Shown: positions 23,816 through 32,542 of the stretch, piece after piece
Numbering within the stretch: the first letter of the stretch is position 1
Layout: every line of letters begins with the position of its first letter
Assembly: GCA_020853395.1 (NCBI GenBank)
Contig: JADYYY010000011.1
Coordinates: 62,001-126,000 of the forward strand
DNA length: 64,000 nt
From: Acidobacteriota bacterium
GTDB lineage: Bacteria > Acidobacteriota > Vicinamibacteria > Vicinamibacterales > SCN-69-37
Direction: 5' to 3'
Notes under the pieces: model-generated
What the model was told of the DNA's origin: nothing
Database searches by the model: none
What the model saw: only the letters and a program-made list of their open reading frames with translations
Translations under genes and position numbers: made by a program

Positions 23816-25300
23816 GGCGGGCACCGCGGGCGTAGTGGCGGGCGGGGTCGCCGGCGTGGTCGGTGAAGCGGGTGAAACGGCCGGCGCGCGCGGCGTGGCC
23901 GACACGCCGCTCCCGCTCTGACCGGCGCCGCCACCCGTGCCGGGCACGGGCGCGGCCGGTTGGTCGAGCGGCGGCACAGGATTCGGCTCCGCGGGCGTCC
24001 CTCGATCGAGCGTCGGTGCGGCCGGCGCCGGCGGCTGCGCGGTCTCTTCCGTCACTCGGAACGCGTACCAGCCGTAGGCCGCCAGCGCCGCCAGCGCGGC
24101 GATCACGACGGCCCCGACGACGAGCCGGCCCTTCCCGCGCGGTGGCGGTGGCGCCTGGCCGAAGGTGAGGCCAGGCTGGTCGCCGAGCTCAGCCGGAAAC
24201 ACGCCAGGCGTGGTCGCGGCCGGACGCGGCTGTGCCGCGGCCGGCTCGGCGTCCGGTGTCCGGGTCGGTGCGGCCGAGGACGCTGCGGGTGAGGCGTCGG
24301 CCGGCGCCGGCACGCTGGCGGCTGTCGGCGTCGGGGCCGCAACAGCCGGCGGCGCGGCGCGTTCGGCCGATTCGGCCCGCGCGGGCCGTCGCGCCGACGT
24401 CTCCGGCACGCTGACGTGTACCGGCTCGTGCGCGCCGGCGACGGCGCGCGCGCCGCGCTTCACGAGATCCGCGGTGATGACCGCCGCGCCTTCGACGCGG
24501 CCCTCCTGGAGCGCGCGATCGCAGAGCACGTTGATGCGCCGCGGCAGCCCGTGCGACAGTTCCGCGATGATCTTCGTCGCCGTGTCGTCGAAGCTCACCG
24601 CCTTCGAGCCGCCCGCGATCGCCAGCCGGTGCTGGATGTAGGCATGCACCTCTCCCGGCTGCAGCGGCTTCAACGTCACGCGCCGGGTGATGCGCTCGTT
24701 CAGCGCGTGCAGCGGCTCGCTCTTGAGCGTCTCGAGCAGCGCGGGCTGGCCGCAGAGGATGACCTGCACGAGCCGGCGGTTGTCCTGCTCGAGCGCGGTG
24801 AGAATGCGAATCTGGTCGAGCACCTGCGGCGCGACCGACTGGGCTTCGTCCAGCACGATGACCGCGTGGCTATCGAGCGCCGCGAGCGACCGGAGGAAGC
24901 CTTCGAGCGTGTCGAGCAACTGCGACACGTCGGCGGATGCGAGGACGCCTCGTCGCAGCTCCTCGTGCGAGACGAGACCGAAGTCGCGGAGGATGAGCCG
25001 GAACACCTCCGCGCCCGACATGTACGGGTTCAGGATCATCGCGCCGAACGTCCGCTGTCCAAGCGACTCCAGCACCGCACGGCACAGCGTCGTCTTCCCC
25101 GTGCCGGTTTCGCCGGTGAGCAGCAGCATGCCCTCGCGGCGGCGCAGCCCGTTCAAGAGCTCGCTGAACGCCAACTGGTGCGATGTGCTCAGATAGAAGA
25201 ACTTCGGGTCCGTCGTGATCGCGAACGGCTGGTCGCTGAGGCCGTAGAACGCCTCGTAGATCGGATCGGCCAGGGCCTTGAGCGAGGCCGGCGGTTGCAC
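23777..25300 (-). CDS. ExeA/GspA-like AAA ATPase with C-terminal membrane segment
   Basis: This 507-residue protein opens with FYGLSDQPFAITTDPKFFYL, the typical start of ExeA-type ATPases from secretion and exopolysaccharide loci. Walker A is GETGTGKTT at 63-71 and Walker B is VIVLDEAQ at 147-154. A winged-helix-like region ends near residue 270. After a Pro/Ala linker there is one transmembrane helix near 395-414, and then about 90 Pro/Ala/Thr-rich residues predicted outside the cytoplasm. It may assist pilus, type II secretion or polymer assembly across peptidoglycan. The start is GTG. No secretion genes are adjacent. Confidence 0.86.
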   Translation of the reverse strand: MQPPASLKALADPIYEAFYGLSDQPFAITTDPKFFYLSTSHQLAFSELLNGLRRREGMLLLTGETGTGKTTLCRAVLESLGQRTFGAMILNPYMSGAEVFRLILRDFGLVSHEELRRGVLASADVSQLLDTLEGFLRSLAALDSHAVIVLDEAQSVAPQVLDQIRILTALEQDNRRLVQVILCGQPALLETLKSEPLHALNERITRRVTLKPLQPGEVHAYIQHRLAIAGGSKAVSFDDTATKIIAELSHGLPRRINVLCDRALQEGRVEGAAVITADLVKRGARAVAGAHEPVHVSVPETSARRPARAESAERAAPPAVAAPTPTAASVPAPADASPAASSAAPTRTPDAEPAAAQPRPAATTPGVFPAELGDQPGLTFGQAPPPPRGKGRLVVGAVVIAALAALAAYGWYAFRVTEETAQPPAPAAPTLDRGTPAEPNPVPPLDQPAAPVPGTGGGAGQSGSGVSATPRAPAVSPASPTTPATPPATTPAVPASGELPGNPNQVN

Positions 25301-25338
25301 GCGGCGATTATACGGTGTTGCATGGGGTTCGCGGCGAA

Positions 25339-25641
25339 ATGACTCGACGGCGATCGGCCTGGCGGTTCGTCGCGGCCAACGTCCTCATGTGGCTCGTGAT
25401 GACGGCCGTCCTCGTGCTCGTGCCCGACACGCTCAGCCGCTGGGTGTCGATCGAGGTCGCGAGGGTCACGGGGTGGGCCATCGCGAGCGGGCTCTGGGTC
25501 GTGGCCCTCCAGCAGCCCTGGCGCCATCGCGTCGGCCCCCTCACGCTGTTCCTCCTGCAGCTCGCCCTCTGGGTCAGCGCGGCGCTCGTCGCCATCATGA
25601 TCAGCGACGCCGCTCGCCCGCCGCAGCTCAACTTCCAGTAA
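25339..25641 (+). CDS. small membrane protein of unknown function
   Basis: The 100-residue protein has about three hydrophobic segments (FVAANVLMWLVMTAVLVLV, the middle TGWAIASGLWVVAL, and LTLFLLQLALWVSAALVAIM) and a short basic N-terminus. I do not recognise a family. It is divergent from the ATPase gene. An alternative GTG start 24 bases upstream is possible; the ATG is chosen because it directly precedes the basic residues expected before the first membrane helix. Confidence 0.6.
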   Translation: MTRRRSAWRFVAANVLMWLVMTAVLVLVPDTLSRWVSIEVARVTGWAIASGLWVVALQQPWRHRVGPLTLFLLQLALWVSAALVAIMISDAARPPQLNFQ

Positions 25642-25732
25642 CGACGTAACGCCGCGTCGCCCACGCCGGGCACGCCGACACGCGGACGCCGGGCAGTTGA
25701 CTCGTGACCCCCGGCAGGCGTAGAACCGCGCC

Positions 25733-26638
25733 ATGCACAGGCTCATCGCCCTTGGCGCGCTCGTCGTCCTCGCCGCCGCCGCGCACCTGCGCGGCGTCGA
25801 GATGCAGGTCGGCACCGTCCACCAGCTCGCGCCCGGCGTCTGGATGCGGCAGGGCGACAAGGACATCCGCCAGCCCGCGAACACCGGCTGGATCGAGTTC
25901 AAGGACTTCGTCGTCGTCATCGACGCCAACACGCCGTGGGGCATCCAGGCGGCCCTGCCGGAGATCAAGAAGACCACGGCGAAGCCCATTCGGTATGCGT
26001 TCGACACGCATTACCACTGGGACCACACGCAGGGGAACAGCCTGCTCGTCGACCAGGGCGTCACCGTCATCTGCTCGCAGGGCTGCGCGGACGAGCTGAA
26101 GACGAAGGGGCAGGGCGAGTGGACCAGCATGAGCCGGAACCAGCAGTACAACCTGGCGCCCTATCGCCTGCAGGCGCCATCGATCACGTTCGGTGAGCTC
26201 ATGGCGATCGACGATGGAGCGCGAAGGCTGGAGATGAGGCGCGTGGGCCCGGCGCACACGATCGGCGATGCCGTCGGCTACCTTCCCGCCGAGGCGATCG
26301 TCTTCACAGGCGATCTCGTCGTGAACTGGAAGTTCGGCAACAACGTCGGCGACCGCGATGCGGACGTGCCGCACTGGTCGGACGTGCTGCTCGACATCGC
26401 GCAGTGGAACGTGAAGACCGTCGTCCCCGGACATGGCGCGATCGGCGACGTGGAGACGCTCCGCCGCCAGAGCGCGTTCCTGAAGGACTTGTGGGCGAAG
26501 GTCTCGGCAGGCAAGAAAGCCGGCAAGACCCTGGACGAGCTCCTGAAGGAGATCGATCTCTCGAGCCACGGCGATTGGGCGGCGGATGCGCAGCAGAATC
26601 AGGCCGCGATCCGCCAGACGTTCAGGCGCCTGCCATAG
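25733..26638 (+). CDS. exported metallo-beta-lactamase-fold hydrolase
   Basis: This 301-residue protein has a short signal peptide (residues 1-17) and the metallo-hydrolase motif T-H-Y-H-W-D-H-T-Q-G with H93, H95, D97 and H98. The third-histidine region is PAHTIGDAVGY, the bridging aspartate lies in VFTGDLVV, and the last histidine is in VPGHGAIG. Overall it resembles periplasmic subclass B-like hydrolases of acidobacteria and proteins linked to quinoprotein systems. It could hydrolyse lactones or beta-lactams; the substrate cannot be told from sequence. Confidence 0.88.
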   Translation: MHRLIALGALVVLAAAAHLRGVEMQVGTVHQLAPGVWMRQGDKDIRQPANTGWIEFKDFVVVIDANTPWGIQAALPEIKKTTAKPIRYAFDTHYHWDHTQGNSLLVDQGVTVICSQGCADELKTKGQGEWTSMSRNQQYNLAPYRLQAPSITFGELMAIDDGARRLEMRRVGPAHTIGDAVGYLPAEAIVFTGDLVVNWKFGNNVGDRDADVPHWSDVLLDIAQWNVKTVVPGHGAIGDVETLRRQSAFLKDLWAKVSAGKKAGKTLDELLKEIDLSSHGDWAADAQQNQAAIRQTFRRLP

Positions 26639-26658
26639 CGGCCTGGTGGCGGCCGCAT

Positions 26659-26684
26659 CGCGACGCGTTGTTGAACGCGTCGCG
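26659..26684 (+). terminator. strong hairpin after the metallo-hydrolase gene
   Basis: A perfect inverted repeat with 11-base arms (CGCGACGCGTT and its complement) and a GTTG loop sits 20 bases after the stop codon and before tRNA-His. It lacks a T-run, as is common in very GC-rich genomes, so its function as a terminator is inferred. Confidence 0.55.
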
Positions 26685-26717
26685 GGTGTCGTAAACTGAA
26701 CGTTCGGTCACCCGCGT

Positions 26718-26793
26718 GGTGAGTGTAGCTCAATGGTAGAGCACCGGACTGTGGCTCCGGTGGTTGCGGGTTCGATCCCCGTCACTCACCCCA
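26718..26793 (+). tRNA. tRNA-His (GTG)
   Basis: The cloverleaf is complete. The acceptor stem pairs GTGAGTG with CACTCAC, the D arm is GCTCAATGGTAGAGC, and the anticodon stem CCGGA/TCCGG holds loop CTGTGGC with anticodon GTG. The T arm is GCGGG-TTCGATC-CCCGT. The base before the stem is G and the discriminator is C, giving the G(-1):C73 pair that is the identity mark of tRNA-His. CCA is encoded. Confidence 0.97.
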
Positions 26794-26850
26794 CTCCTCG
26801 CCCCTTCGCACGTCGACGCTCTCGCACGCCGGGGCCCTCGGCCTCTGCTC

Positions 26851-28497
26851 TCACGGCCTGACGATCTCGTACAGCCGGTGTCCCCGCGCGTCTGACGCGA
26901 CGAGCCGGAGGTCCGCGCGCTTCGGAAGCGCCTGCGCGATGTCCTGCCGGTCTCGTTCGTCGAACCGATCGAGGTGCACCATGACGTGCGTGGCGCCTTC
27001 CTGGATCATGGCGTCGATCGCCCAATCGCGCGGGAAGTACCAGAACGCCTCCGCGCGGCGGCGATAGGACGCCGGCGTCGCGCCGCTGTAGCCGTTCATC
27101 ACCGGCCGCCAGTGCGCGGTGGCGTTCAACACGTACTCGGCGTTCTCGAACACGGCGTCGGCGGGGAAGAACGGGACTTCGACGAGCATCACGGGCGCCG
27201 GTCGATCCGCGAGCACCGAGTAGATCGGCGGCACGCCGGTGAACGGCTCCGTCTTGATGGGGCCGGTCCACGACTCGAGCGTGACGAGCGCCAGCGCCAC
27301 CGGCGCGATCGACAGGCGCAGCCAGCGCGGCCGGGCCAGGCGTGTCAGCCACGCCACGCCGAAGCCGGCGAGCAGCCCGACGGCCATGAGGTACAGGATG
27401 GCGAAGCGCGAGACGGCGCGCAGACCGCGCAGCGGCAGCGCCACGTCGTACAGCCAGCGATAGATCGGCGTCGCCGGGCCGAACGACAGCAGCACTCCGG
27501 CGCTGCCGATGAGCAGCAGCGTCACGATCCGGCGTCTCACGGTGCGCCGCGCTTCGGACGCGATCGGTTCGGAACCGGCACCCGCCCGCACGTCGCGTCT
27601 CGACGCGAAAACGCCCACGGCCGCCAGCGCGAGCGCGGTCACGCCTGCGAACAGCACCTGCAGCTCATCGCTGGCCGCCGATCCCGTCAGCCAGACGTAC
27701 CACCGGCTGTTGCCGGTCACGTACGCGGCCGGCTTCGCCGAGAATGCGGCGACGACGTCGAGGGGACGCGTCGCGCCGGCGCGTCCGAGCTGGACGTACG
27801 GCCAGAGCACCGGCAGGGCCAGGACGATGCCGGCGAGGCCTGCGGCTGCGATCGCGAGCAGGCGGCGCCATCGGCTGCTGCCGGCAAGCGCCGTGAAGCC
27901 GACGATCACGCACGCGAACGTGAGGCCGTAGAGCGACGTCGCCGCCGTCGCGGCGATCACGAGGGCGAGCCGAATCGCGGCGCTCGACGTCGGCCGCTCG
28001 ATCAACTGATCCGCGAAGTACAGCGCGAGCGGCAGGCCCCACGCGTGCGTCGCCTGCACGTGCGCGACGCGCGCCAGCACGTGGACGTTGAACGGCACGA
28101 GCGCGCCGGAGACGAGGGCCCCGCCACTCGAGCCGGTCCACCGCCAGGCGACGAACCACGCCGCCCAGGCCGTGAGCGTCAGCCCGGCGATCTGCACGAG
28201 GTTGTACGTGAGCACCGGCGACGCGCCGAGCCACCGGGCCGGCGCGCCCATCAACCCCGGGACGATCATCGGATCGCTCAGCGCGAGCACGTGCGGCTCC
28301 GGCGCGAAGATGTTCCCGTCGAACAGATGCGCCGGCTGCTGCACGATCGCGCGGGCAATCCAGCTCAACGTCCACTCGAGCAGTTGCGCGTCCGCATGGT
28401 GGTTGAGCGATCGCGACGCCGGCGCCACCGACAGCGGCCACGTGTGCACCACGGCCAGCAGCGCCAGCAGCACGAGCGGACGCACGGGGCACCGCAC
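26851..28497 (-). CDS. GT-C-like polytopic membrane protein
   Basis: This 548-residue protein has many membrane helices. The first periplasmic loop contains NHHADAQLLEWTLSWIARA and FDGNIFAPEPHVLALSD, a pattern seen in uncharacterised glycosyltransferase-like membrane proteins. The soluble C-terminal 120 residues (PAPVMLVEVPFFPADAVFEN, MIQEGATHVMVHLDRF) resemble the YfhO-like C-terminal domain. The GTG start is chosen because it directly precedes the first hydrophobic helix (VRCPVRPLVLLALLAVVH). The longer open frame would run into the promoter of the divergent gene at 28559. Substrate unknown. Confidence 0.75.
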   Translation of the reverse strand: MRCPVRPLVLLALLAVVHTWPLSVAPASRSLNHHADAQLLEWTLSWIARAIVQQPAHLFDGNIFAPEPHVLALSDPMIVPGLMGAPARWLGASPVLTYNLVQIAGLTLTAWAAWFVAWRWTGSSGGALVSGALVPFNVHVLARVAHVQATHAWGLPLALYFADQLIERPTSSAAIRLALVIAATAATSLYGLTFACVIVGFTALAGSSRWRRLLAIAAAGLAGIVLALPVLWPYVQLGRAGATRPLDVVAAFSAKPAAYVTGNSRWYVWLTGSAASDELQVLFAGVTALALAAVGVFASRRDVRAGAGSEPIASEARRTVRRRIVTLLLIGSAGVLLSFGPATPIYRWLYDVALPLRGLRAVSRFAILYLMAVGLLAGFGVAWLTRLARPRWLRLSIAPVALALVTLESWTGPIKTEPFTGVPPIYSVLADRPAPVMLVEVPFFPADAVFENAEYVLNATAHWRPVMNGYSGATPASYRRRAEAFWYFPRDWAIDAMIQEGATHVMVHLDRFDERDRQDIAQALPKRADLRLVASDARGHRLYEIVRP

Positions 28498-28558
28498 GCG
28501 CGCGAGTATACCCGCGCGTGAAAAGCTCGGAATGGCCCCGTCGGTTCGATAATGGTTC

Positions 28559-28990
28559 GTGGCCGATGACCTCCCCCAGTCCGTGTTGATCGAGCGCGCG
28601 CTCGCCGTGGCGCGCGTCCGGGCCGTGCGTGACGCCCTGCTCGCCCTGCACAAGACGCTGATCGACGCCGAGCGCCAGCGCTACGAGCGGGCGAACGGCC
28701 GCATCGAAGGCGCACAGGCGGCGCTGCGCCTCGTGCTCGAGGATCTGTGGTTCCGATGGCTGAGCCCGCTCGCGACGGCGATCGTCCAGATCGACGAGCG
28801 GCTCGCCGACGAGAGCGCCCCGCTCGACGCGGCCCAGGGGGACACGTACCTCGAGCGCGTCCGTCATCTGCTCCACGACGCCGACGGGCCGTTTGTCGCC
28901 GAGTATCACCGCGCCCTCCAGGAGACGCCCGACGTCGTCGTGGCGCACGCGCGCGTGATGAGCCTGCTGAACGGGCCGCCCGGGCGATGA
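28559..28990 (+). CDS. small helical protein of unknown function
   Basis: The 143-residue protein starts at GTG, five bases after a GATAAT hexamer, with no Shine-Dalgarno sequence. It is predicted almost entirely alpha-helical (SVLIERALAVARVRAVRDAL, LHKTLIDAERQRYERANGRI, and a C-terminal helix ending in HARVMSLLN). The family is not recognised. Its stop overlaps the ATG of the next gene (ATGA), so the two are translationally coupled. Confidence 0.68.
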   Translation: MADDLPQSVLIERALAVARVRAVRDALLALHKTLIDAERQRYERANGRIEGAQAALRLVLEDLWFRWLSPLATAIVQIDERLADESAPLDAAQGDTYLERVRHLLHDADGPFVAEYHRALQETPDVVVAHARVMSLLNGPPGR

Positions 28991-30186
28991 GCGGGCGGCG
29001 ATGGCGCCTCGCCGGCGTGTGGTCCATCCTGCTGGCGTCGGCCGCGATGGAGGGTGGCGCTCGAATCGTGCCCGCGCCGGCGTTCGATCACGTCTCGGGC
29101 CGCTATGCGAACGTCCTCTGGCTCTCGGCGAGCGCGACGGCGGGCGCGACGATCCGCGCGACGACCGACGGCACGATCCCCACCGCCGCGTCAGCCGTCT
29201 TCGATGTGCCGATCCTGATCGCTCGCAGCACGACCGTGCGGGCCAGAGCGTTCGCCGGCAGCCGGCCGGTGAGCGGCCTCGCGACGGGACACTTCGTGAT
29301 CGACCTGCCTCGTCGCGGCGCGCCCGCGCTGCACGTCGTTCCGACGACGTTCCAGAACGACCCATCGGGATTCCTGGAGGCGTGCCTGCAGGGTGACGAG
29401 TGGCCGGACGTCCGCAATCGCACGTTGTACTTCGGATCGACGATCGGGATTGCCGCGCTCGGCGATGACGAGTTGACCGCGTGCTTCAGGGCGATGCGCA
29501 GGCAGCGGCTTCAGCTCACGGTCGAAGCCGGCGTGATCAACGATGGCGTCACGGACGCCGCGGCGCTGTTCGCGAAGGATGCGCCGCAGTTTCGGCGCCT
29601 GATTCGCCTGGGCGCGCCGTTGAGCGTGGTGTTCCTGCAGGAGCCCTGGACGTCGACCAGCGAGTCGCCGCTGACGTACGCGGAGGTCGTGGCCGAGACC
29701 GCCGAGTGGATGTCGCTGGCGCAGCGGGCGTTTCCCGGCCTCCGGCTGATTCTGCAGGAGGCCTACCCGTATCGCTCGGCCGATGCGCTGATCTCGTTCA
29801 TCGGCGATGTCAACGCCGCCGCGGTGACGAGCGGGGCGCGGCCGCTCGACGGTTTCGAGCTGGACCACGACTGGAACATCCCGGCCTGGACGCCCGCGGA
29901 CATCGTGCGTCTCGGCGAAGCGACGCGCGGCCGGGGCATGACGTTCTCGATCATTCTCTGGCCGGCCGGGCCGCCGACCGGCGACGACTGCGCCTTCGGC
30001 CGGCGGATCGCGCGGCAGCTCCGCGACCTCTACGGCCCAGCCGCCGTCCCACCCGGCCAGGCGATCGCGCCCGACATGTGGAGCATCGAGAGCTGGTCCG
30101 AGATTCCGGCGGCGATCCTGCCGGAGACGGGACGCTGCACCTTCATGGCCGGGGCGCGAGACGTCGTCGCCGCGCTGACGGAGTGA
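28987..30186 (+). CDS. exported TIM-barrel-like protein with chitobiase-type N-terminal domain
   Basis: This 399-residue protein has a signal peptide (LAGVWSILLASAAMEGGA). Residues about 35-105 carry the pattern TIRATTDGTIPTAASAVFD followed by STTVRARAF, characteristic of the chitobiase/beta-hexosaminidase C-terminal-like beta-sandwich found on many carbohydrate enzymes. The rest (VVFLQEPWTST, GLRLILQEAYPY, GFELDHDWNIPAW) alternates strands and helices like a (beta/alpha)8 barrel, with possible catalytic acids E in Q-E-P-W and D in E-L-D-H-D. Function is not known. Confidence 0.72.
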   Translation: MSGRRWRLAGVWSILLASAAMEGGARIVPAPAFDHVSGRYANVLWLSASATAGATIRATTDGTIPTAASAVFDVPILIARSTTVRARAFAGSRPVSGLATGHFVIDLPRRGAPALHVVPTTFQNDPSGFLEACLQGDEWPDVRNRTLYFGSTIGIAALGDDELTACFRAMRRQRLQLTVEAGVINDGVTDAAALFAKDAPQFRRLIRLGAPLSVVFLQEPWTSTSESPLTYAEVVAETAEWMSLAQRAFPGLRLILQEAYPYRSADALISFIGDVNAAAVTSGARPLDGFELDHDWNIPAWTPADIVRLGEATRGRGMTFSIILWPAGPPTGDDCAFGRRIARQLRDLYGPAAVPPGQAIAPDMWSIESWSEIPAAILPETGRCTFMAGARDVVAALTE

Positions 30187-30212
30187 CGATCGCCGGAATC
30201 GTCGTCCGTCAG
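30175..30212 (+). terminator. hairpin between convergent genes
   Basis: An imperfect inverted repeat pairs TGACGGAGTGACGAT (30176-30190, containing the stop codon of the upstream gene) with ATCGTCGTCCGTCA (30198-30211) around a seven-base loop. It lies just before the end of the convergent TIM-barrel gene. Terminator function is inferred. Confidence 0.45.
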
Positions 30213-30232
30213 TGCGTCAGCGCCAGTGGGCT

Positions 30233-31534
30233 CTACACGTCCGCGGTCGTGAGCGCGGCGAGGACTTCCTTGTAGAGGTACTTCGCGCCGGCCACGTTGT
30301 CGATCGGTCCCGCCTCGTACTCGAGCGCGAACGTTCCCTTGAAGCCGCCGGCGAGCATGATCCGCACCGATCGCTGCACGTCGTTCTTGTCGCCCCAGCG
30401 ATCCCAGTACTTCGCGTGGACGTTCGAGATCGTGTAGGGCAGGACAGCCTTGAGGCCGTTGAAGAGCATGTACTCGTGCTCCCAGTTGCAGAAGTCGGGC
30501 GTGACGGCGCAGTACGGGTGGTTGATCGTGTCGACCATGATGCGCAGGTTCATCGGGTCGGCGGCCAGTCCCCAGTGGTTCTCGAACGTCACCGCGATGC
30601 CGAGCTTGCCTCCGAAGTCGGCCATCTCCTTGTACGACTCGATCGCCGCTTCCATCAGCGGGATGATGTCGATGTTGCGCGGGTAGCCGTCGCCGGCGCG
30701 GGGAATCGCGTTGGGCCGGATGGACGGCCCCAAGGCCTGCGGCGAGTTCATCCGCATCGACACCGGGCCGAGCACCTTGCAGCCTTCCAGCCAGCGCTTG
30801 GCCATCGCGACGCCCGCCTTGCGGCGCGCGTCGGCTTCGGGCGAACCGTAGTCGGCCAGCGCGAACGGCGCGTTGTTCGAGACGTGCTGCACCTTCGTGC
30901 CGGTCTTCACGAGGACGTTGGCGAGCTCGTCGAGCCACTTGCGCCCCGACGGGCTCATCGGGTCGAAGCCCGCGCCGCCGCCACCGCCCTGTTGCGCGGT
31001 GATGAACTGGCTGTCGTCGGTGACGTCGCCGAAGAGGCCCGAGAAGAGGTCCATCTTCGTCACGCCGGGGAAGTTGTCTTTCGTCCACTGCGGGAAGTCG
31101 AGCATCGTGATCTCGCCGTACTTCCGCTTCATCTCGGCGGTCGGCGTCTGATCGCGATTGGCCGGCATCGGCGGGATCGGGTTGGCGGCCTGGTTCGCCG
31201 AGTCGGCCGGCGGCGCTGCGCCGGCACCCGCGGCCCGGCCGCGTCCTCCGGCCGGCGCGCCCGCGGCTCCTGCGGCGCCGCGCCCGGCTCCCGCCGCCCC
31301 GCCGCGGCCGGCACCGCCCGCCGCCCCACCGCGACCAGCCTGCGCGCGCGTCTTGAACAGGCTGCGGATGGGCCACGTGCAGCCGGCCATGCGGTCGAAC
31401 CGCGCCTGTTCGGAGAAACGCTGCGCGAGGGCGCGCTCTCGAGGCGTCATCATCACGCCGGCCGCAGTGAGGCCTGCGCCGGCGGTCTTGAAGAAATCAC
31501 GTCGATCGACTCTGCGGCTGTCGTCGCGATCCAT
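30233..31534 (-). CDS. Tat-exported sugar isomerase-like TIM-barrel protein with RGG-rich insertion
   Basis: The 433-residue protein begins with a twin-arginine leader (RRVDRRDFFKTAGAGLTAAG). The catalytic half (about 155-433) is an AP-endonuclease-2/xylose-isomerase-like barrel, with candidate ligands in VTFENHWG, ITVDTINHPYCAVTPDFCNW-like loop residues, NVHAKYW and ALEYEAG. Residues about 66-110 are an unusual Gly/Ala/Arg tract of repeated A-G-R-G-G and G-A-A-G units followed by a Pro-rich stretch. This tract interrupts the start of the mature protein and is absent from the similar proteins at 11380 and 55343. Probable carbohydrate function, substrate unknown. Confidence 0.83.
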   Translation of the reverse strand: MDRDDSRRVDRRDFFKTAGAGLTAAGVMMTPRERALAQRFSEQARFDRMAGCTWPIRSLFKTRAQAGRGGAAGGAGRGGAAGAGRGAAGAAGAPAGGRGRAAGAGAAPPADSANQAANPIPPMPANRDQTPTAEMKRKYGEITMLDFPQWTKDNFPGVTKMDLFSGLFGDVTDDSQFITAQQGGGGGAGFDPMSPSGRKWLDELANVLVKTGTKVQHVSNNAPFALADYGSPEADARRKAGVAMAKRWLEGCKVLGPVSMRMNSPQALGPSIRPNAIPRAGDGYPRNIDIIPLMEAAIESYKEMADFGGKLGIAVTFENHWGLAADPMNLRIMVDTINHPYCAVTPDFCNWEHEYMLFNGLKAVLPYTISNVHAKYWDRWGDKNDVQRSVRIMLAGGFKGTFALEYEAGPIDNVAGAKYLYKEVLAALTTADV

Positions 31535-31604
31535 GGTCGGCTCCTGTGGGACGAGCCGACATTGTCCGTCGCGCGGGCGCCGGGGTCAATCGCGACCCGC
31601 GCGC

Positions 31605-31610
31605 TAGAAT
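31605..31610 (+). promoter_or_regulatory. TAGAAT -10-like hexamer eight bases before aguB
   Basis: TAGAAT ends eight bases before the aguB ATG. At this distance transcription would begin at or next to the start codon, as in leaderless mRNAs. The same spacing is seen before the gene at 45849. Confidence 0.45.
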
Positions 31611-31618
31611 GGGAAGCC

Positions 31619-32542
31619 ATGGCGCGCCCGCCGTTCACGATCGGCGTGATCCAGGATCACGCCACCGCCGACCTCGCGGCCAACGAGGCGCGCGCCGAGC
31701 GGCTGATCCGCCAGGCCGCGGCCCAGGGCGCGCAGGTCGTGTGCCTCAAGGAGCTGTTCAACGCGCCCTACTTCTGCAAGGCGGAAGAGACAGACCGCTT
31801 CGATCTCGCGGAGCCGATCCCTGGACCCACCACCGCGAAGATGCAGGCGATCGCCCGGGAGCTGGCGATCGTGCTCGTCGTGCCGCTCTTCGAACGGGAG
31901 GCTGCGGGCGTGTACCGCAACTCGGCCGCCGTGATCGATGCGGACGGGCAGCTGCTCGGGACGTACCGGAAGATGCACATCCCGGACGATCCGCTCTACT
32001 ACGAGAAGTTCTACTTCACGCCCGGCGATACGCCGCCGTCCGGCGCGCCGGCCGACGAGGCCGCCGGCGCGGGGTTCCGCGTGTGGCGTACACGCTACGC
32101 GACGATCGGCGTGCTGATCTGCTGGGACCAGTGGTATCCGGAAGCCGCGCGCATCACGTCGCTGCTCGGCGCCGACGTGCTCTTCTACCCGACGGCGATC
32201 GGCTGGCATCCGGCGGAGAGGGACGAGGCCGGGGCGGCGCAGCTCGACAGTTGGCGCACCATCCAGCGATCGCACGCCATCGCCAACGGCGTCTACGTCG
32301 CGGCGGCGAACCGCGTCGGACACGAGAGCGAGCCCGGCACCGACGGCATCACGTTCTTCGGCCACTCGTTCGTGGCCGATCCGGCCGGACGGATCGTCGC
32401 GTCGGCCGGCGAGGACGAGGCGGTGCTGATCGCGACCTGCGATCCGGCGATCGCCGAGCGGCAGCGGCGCCACTGGCCCTTCCTGCGCGATCGCCGCATC
32501 GACGCCTACGCACCGATCCTCCGGAGATACCTCGGCGCATGA
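31619..32542 (+). CDS. aguB: N-carbamoylputrescine amidase
   Basis: The 307-residue protein is a nitrilase-superfamily carbon-nitrogen hydrolase that converts N-carbamoylputrescine to putrescine, CO2 and ammonia. The catalytic triad is visible: E45 in CLKELFNAPYFC, K118 in TYRKMHIPDDPLYYEKFYF, and C168 in LICWDQWYPEAAR. All three surrounding motifs are those of AguB and not of generic nitrilases. The stop overlaps the start of aguA by four bases, which fixes the pathway. Confidence 0.96.
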   Translation: MARPPFTIGVIQDHATADLAANEARAERLIRQAAAQGAQVVCLKELFNAPYFCKAEETDRFDLAEPIPGPTTAKMQAIARELAIVLVVPLFEREAAGVYRNSAAVIDADGQLLGTYRKMHIPDDPLYYEKFYFTPGDTPPSGAPADEAAGAGFRVWRTRYATIGVLICWDQWYPEAARITSLLGADVLFYPTAIGWHPAERDEAGAAQLDSWRTIQRSHAIANGVYVAAANRVGHESEPGTDGITFFGHSFVADPAGRIVASAGEDEAVLIATCDPAIAERQRRHWPFLRDRRIDAYAPILRRYLGA

